Shown here: positions 6,080-7,101 of the stretch, one piece after another
Position numbering within the stretch: the first letter of the stretch is position 1
Layout of the letters: each line of letters opens with the position of its first letter
The notes under the pieces: model-generated
Seen by the model: only the letters and a program-made list of their open reading frames with translations
What the model was told of the DNA's origin: nothing
The model's database searches: none
Source: Spirochaetales bacterium Spiro_01
GTDB lineage: Bacteria > Spirochaetota > Spirochaetia > Sphaerochaetales > Sphaerochaetaceae
Assembly (NCBI GenBank): GCA_001604265.1
Contig: LVBC01000268.1
Span: forward strand, 1 to 7,101
DNA length: 7,101 bases
Direction: 5' to 3'
Translations under genes and position numbers: made by a program

Positions 6080-7039
6080 TCATTTGAGAGCTGAAAGGGC
6101 GGAAAGGTACTCCTCTCTGGTGACTGCCCTGACTATCTCCGCCTTTACTCTGCTCGAGCCGGGAATTCCCTTTACATAGGCACAGACATGCTTTCTCATC
6201 TCATGTCCTGCACTCCTCTCATCGAAGAGCTCTGCCATGTAGTCATAATGTCTCATTACAGTATCTATTATCTCATCGACGGAGGGCCTTTGGCATTTTC
6301 CACTCTCCAGGAGCGATCTTACCTGGGAGAAGATGAATGGGTTGCCGATCGCACCACGGGCGAACATGACTCCATCGCAGCCGGTCTGGGAAAGCATCCT
6401 TACTGCATCCTCTGCACAAAGGACATCGCCGGAACCGAATATCTTTACATCTGTATTTCTGAATTCGTCCTTCAGGCGCTTTATCTGGGACCAGTCGGCA
6501 CTGCCCGAGTAGCCCTGGCTTCTGGTCCTGGCATGGAGCGTCAGCAGCTTTGCGCCATTGTCGACACAGATATGGGCGAACTGGAGGAAGTTCATGCTGT
6601 TCATATCCCAGCCGAGCCGGAATTTCACAGAGATCGGCACATCTGTGTTCCTTGAAAGGAAGGAGACGATTCTTCCGATCCTCTCAGGCTCCTGCATCAG
6701 AGCAGAGCCTGCACCTGTCTTTATCACCTTGGGCACCGGACAGCCGCAGTTTATGTCTATCATTGTAGGTCTGTAGGGCATTAGGTGGTCGAGGGCGCGG
6801 GAGAAGGGGTCCACATCCGGTCCGAAGAGCTGCATGACAAGCTCCTCTTCTCCATCGAATCTTCTGAGAAGCTCCTCTGTTCTGTCGTTTCCCCGGGCCA
6901 GACCTTCTGCAGAGACCATCTCCGTAACGCAGCAGCCTGCACCGAATTCTGTCGCAATCCTTCTGAATGCGCCATCGGTGTAGCCTGCCAGCGGTGCCAG
7001 GAACAGGTTGGATCTGAAATGTATGTTTCCAATCTCCAT
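6080..7039 (-). CDS. dusB: tRNA dihydrouridine synthase, DusB type
   Basis: Dus enzymes are FMN- and NADPH-dependent flavoproteins that reduce particular uridines in tRNA to dihydrouridine. The 319-residue protein has normal length. The FMN-binding start of the TIM barrel is LAPLAGYTD (14-22). The active-site loop INCGCPVPKV (96-105) carries the catalytic C100 and N97. K139 lies in VKFRLGWD, H169 and R171 in LHARTRSQGYSG, and the phosphate-binding parts are GSGDV (202-206) and ARGAIGNPF (227-235). A helical tRNA-binding domain follows from about 245. The ATG at 7037-7039 is the only sensible start, because an in-frame TAA lies 18 bases upstream and the family N-terminus begins here. The nearest purine run (AAGG) is about 13 bases away, too far for an ideal ribosome site. 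The PurD-like gene follows 62 bases downstream. The B subtype is judged from overall similarity and is less certain than the family. Confidence 0.93.
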   Translation of the reverse strand: MEIGNIHFRSNLFLAPLAGYTDGAFRRIATEFGAGCCVTEMVSAEGLARGNDRTEELLRRFDGEEELVMQLFGPDVDPFSRALDHLMPYRPTMIDINCGCPVPKVIKTGAGSALMQEPERIGRIVSFLSRNTDVPISVKFRLGWDMNSMNFLQFAHICVDNGAKLLTLHARTRSQGYSGSADWSQIKRLKDEFRNTDVKIFGSGDVLCAEDAVRMLSQTGCDGVMFARGAIGNPFIFSQVRSLLESGKCQRPSVDEIIDTVMRHYDYMAELFDERSAGHEMRKHVCAYVKGIPGSSRVKAEIVRAVTREEYLSALSALK

Positions 7040-7101
7040 GTGTGATAGAAAACCTTAAAACGTCTCTTTTGTAAAGCAATAATGCTCATCAGCTTGCTAA
7101 A

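Noticed and set aside
6070..6110. Possible terminator after dus (T7 run on the minus strand)
   Set aside because: Only a weak 5-bp AT-rich stem with a 9-base loop precedes the T run. The tract is more easily read as an A/T element upstream of the next promoter.
6781..7089. 102-codon minus-strand frame starting upstream of dus
   Set aside because: It runs out of frame through the conserved FMN-binding start of dus and has no ribosome site or family resemblance.
7082..7101. ATG with a short open frame running off the right edge on the + strand
   Set aside because: Only six codons are visible and no ribosome site precedes it. A divergent gene cannot be supported.
1..7101. Defence system, mobile element, CRISPR array or other novel multi-gene system
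   Set aside because: All six genes belong to known chaperone, RNA-modification or PurD-like families. No transposase, integrase, spaced repeat array or att-like repeats were seen.

Overview
The window is ordinary bacterial chromosome with compact housekeeping genes. No mobile element, tRNA, rRNA, CRISPR array or phage gene was seen. Base composition is moderate (roughly half G+C). Arginine is written mostly with AGA/AGG and leucine often with CTC/CTT, and this style is uniform across all six genes, so nothing looks recently imported. The protein sequences and the grpE-dnaK-dnaJ order suggest a spirochaete, perhaps a Sphaerochaeta-like one. That placement is an impression from sequence style, not a test, and should be held loosely.

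Left part (1-3950, + strand): the Hsp70 chaperone cluster grpE, dnaK, dnaJ. These encode the nucleotide exchange factor, the Hsp70 ATPase and its J-domain co-chaperone, which work as one folding machine. Gaps are 81 and 69 bases, and each contains a hairpin. A 12-bp hairpin with a T-rich tail lies before grpE and may end an upstream gene that is outside the window. A strong intrinsic terminator follows dnaJ. A candidate sigma-70 promoter overlaps the grpE stop codon and could give dnaK and dnaJ extra transcription.

Middle (3959-4741, + strand): a SpoU-family 23S rRNA 2'-O-methyltransferase (rlmB), separated from dnaJ by the terminator and an AT-rich inverted repeat. It ends tail-to-tail with, and overlaps by 11 bases, the gene on the other strand.

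Right part (4731-7039, - strand): a tRNA dihydrouridine synthase (DusB type), then 62 bases downstream a full-length PurD-like ATP-grasp protein. The PurD-like gene is the one unusual item. It keeps the length and overall layout of phosphoribosylamine-glycine ligase but has lost or changed most of the catalytic signature segments. It also has a plausible promoter of its own, whose -35 box lies in a perfect short palindrome. Bases 7040-7101 are the region upstream of dus. I see no convincing gene or strong promoter there.

The two RNA-modifying enzymes (RlmB, Dus) and the chaperones share no pathway. The arrangement looks like neighbouring independent units rather than a functional system.
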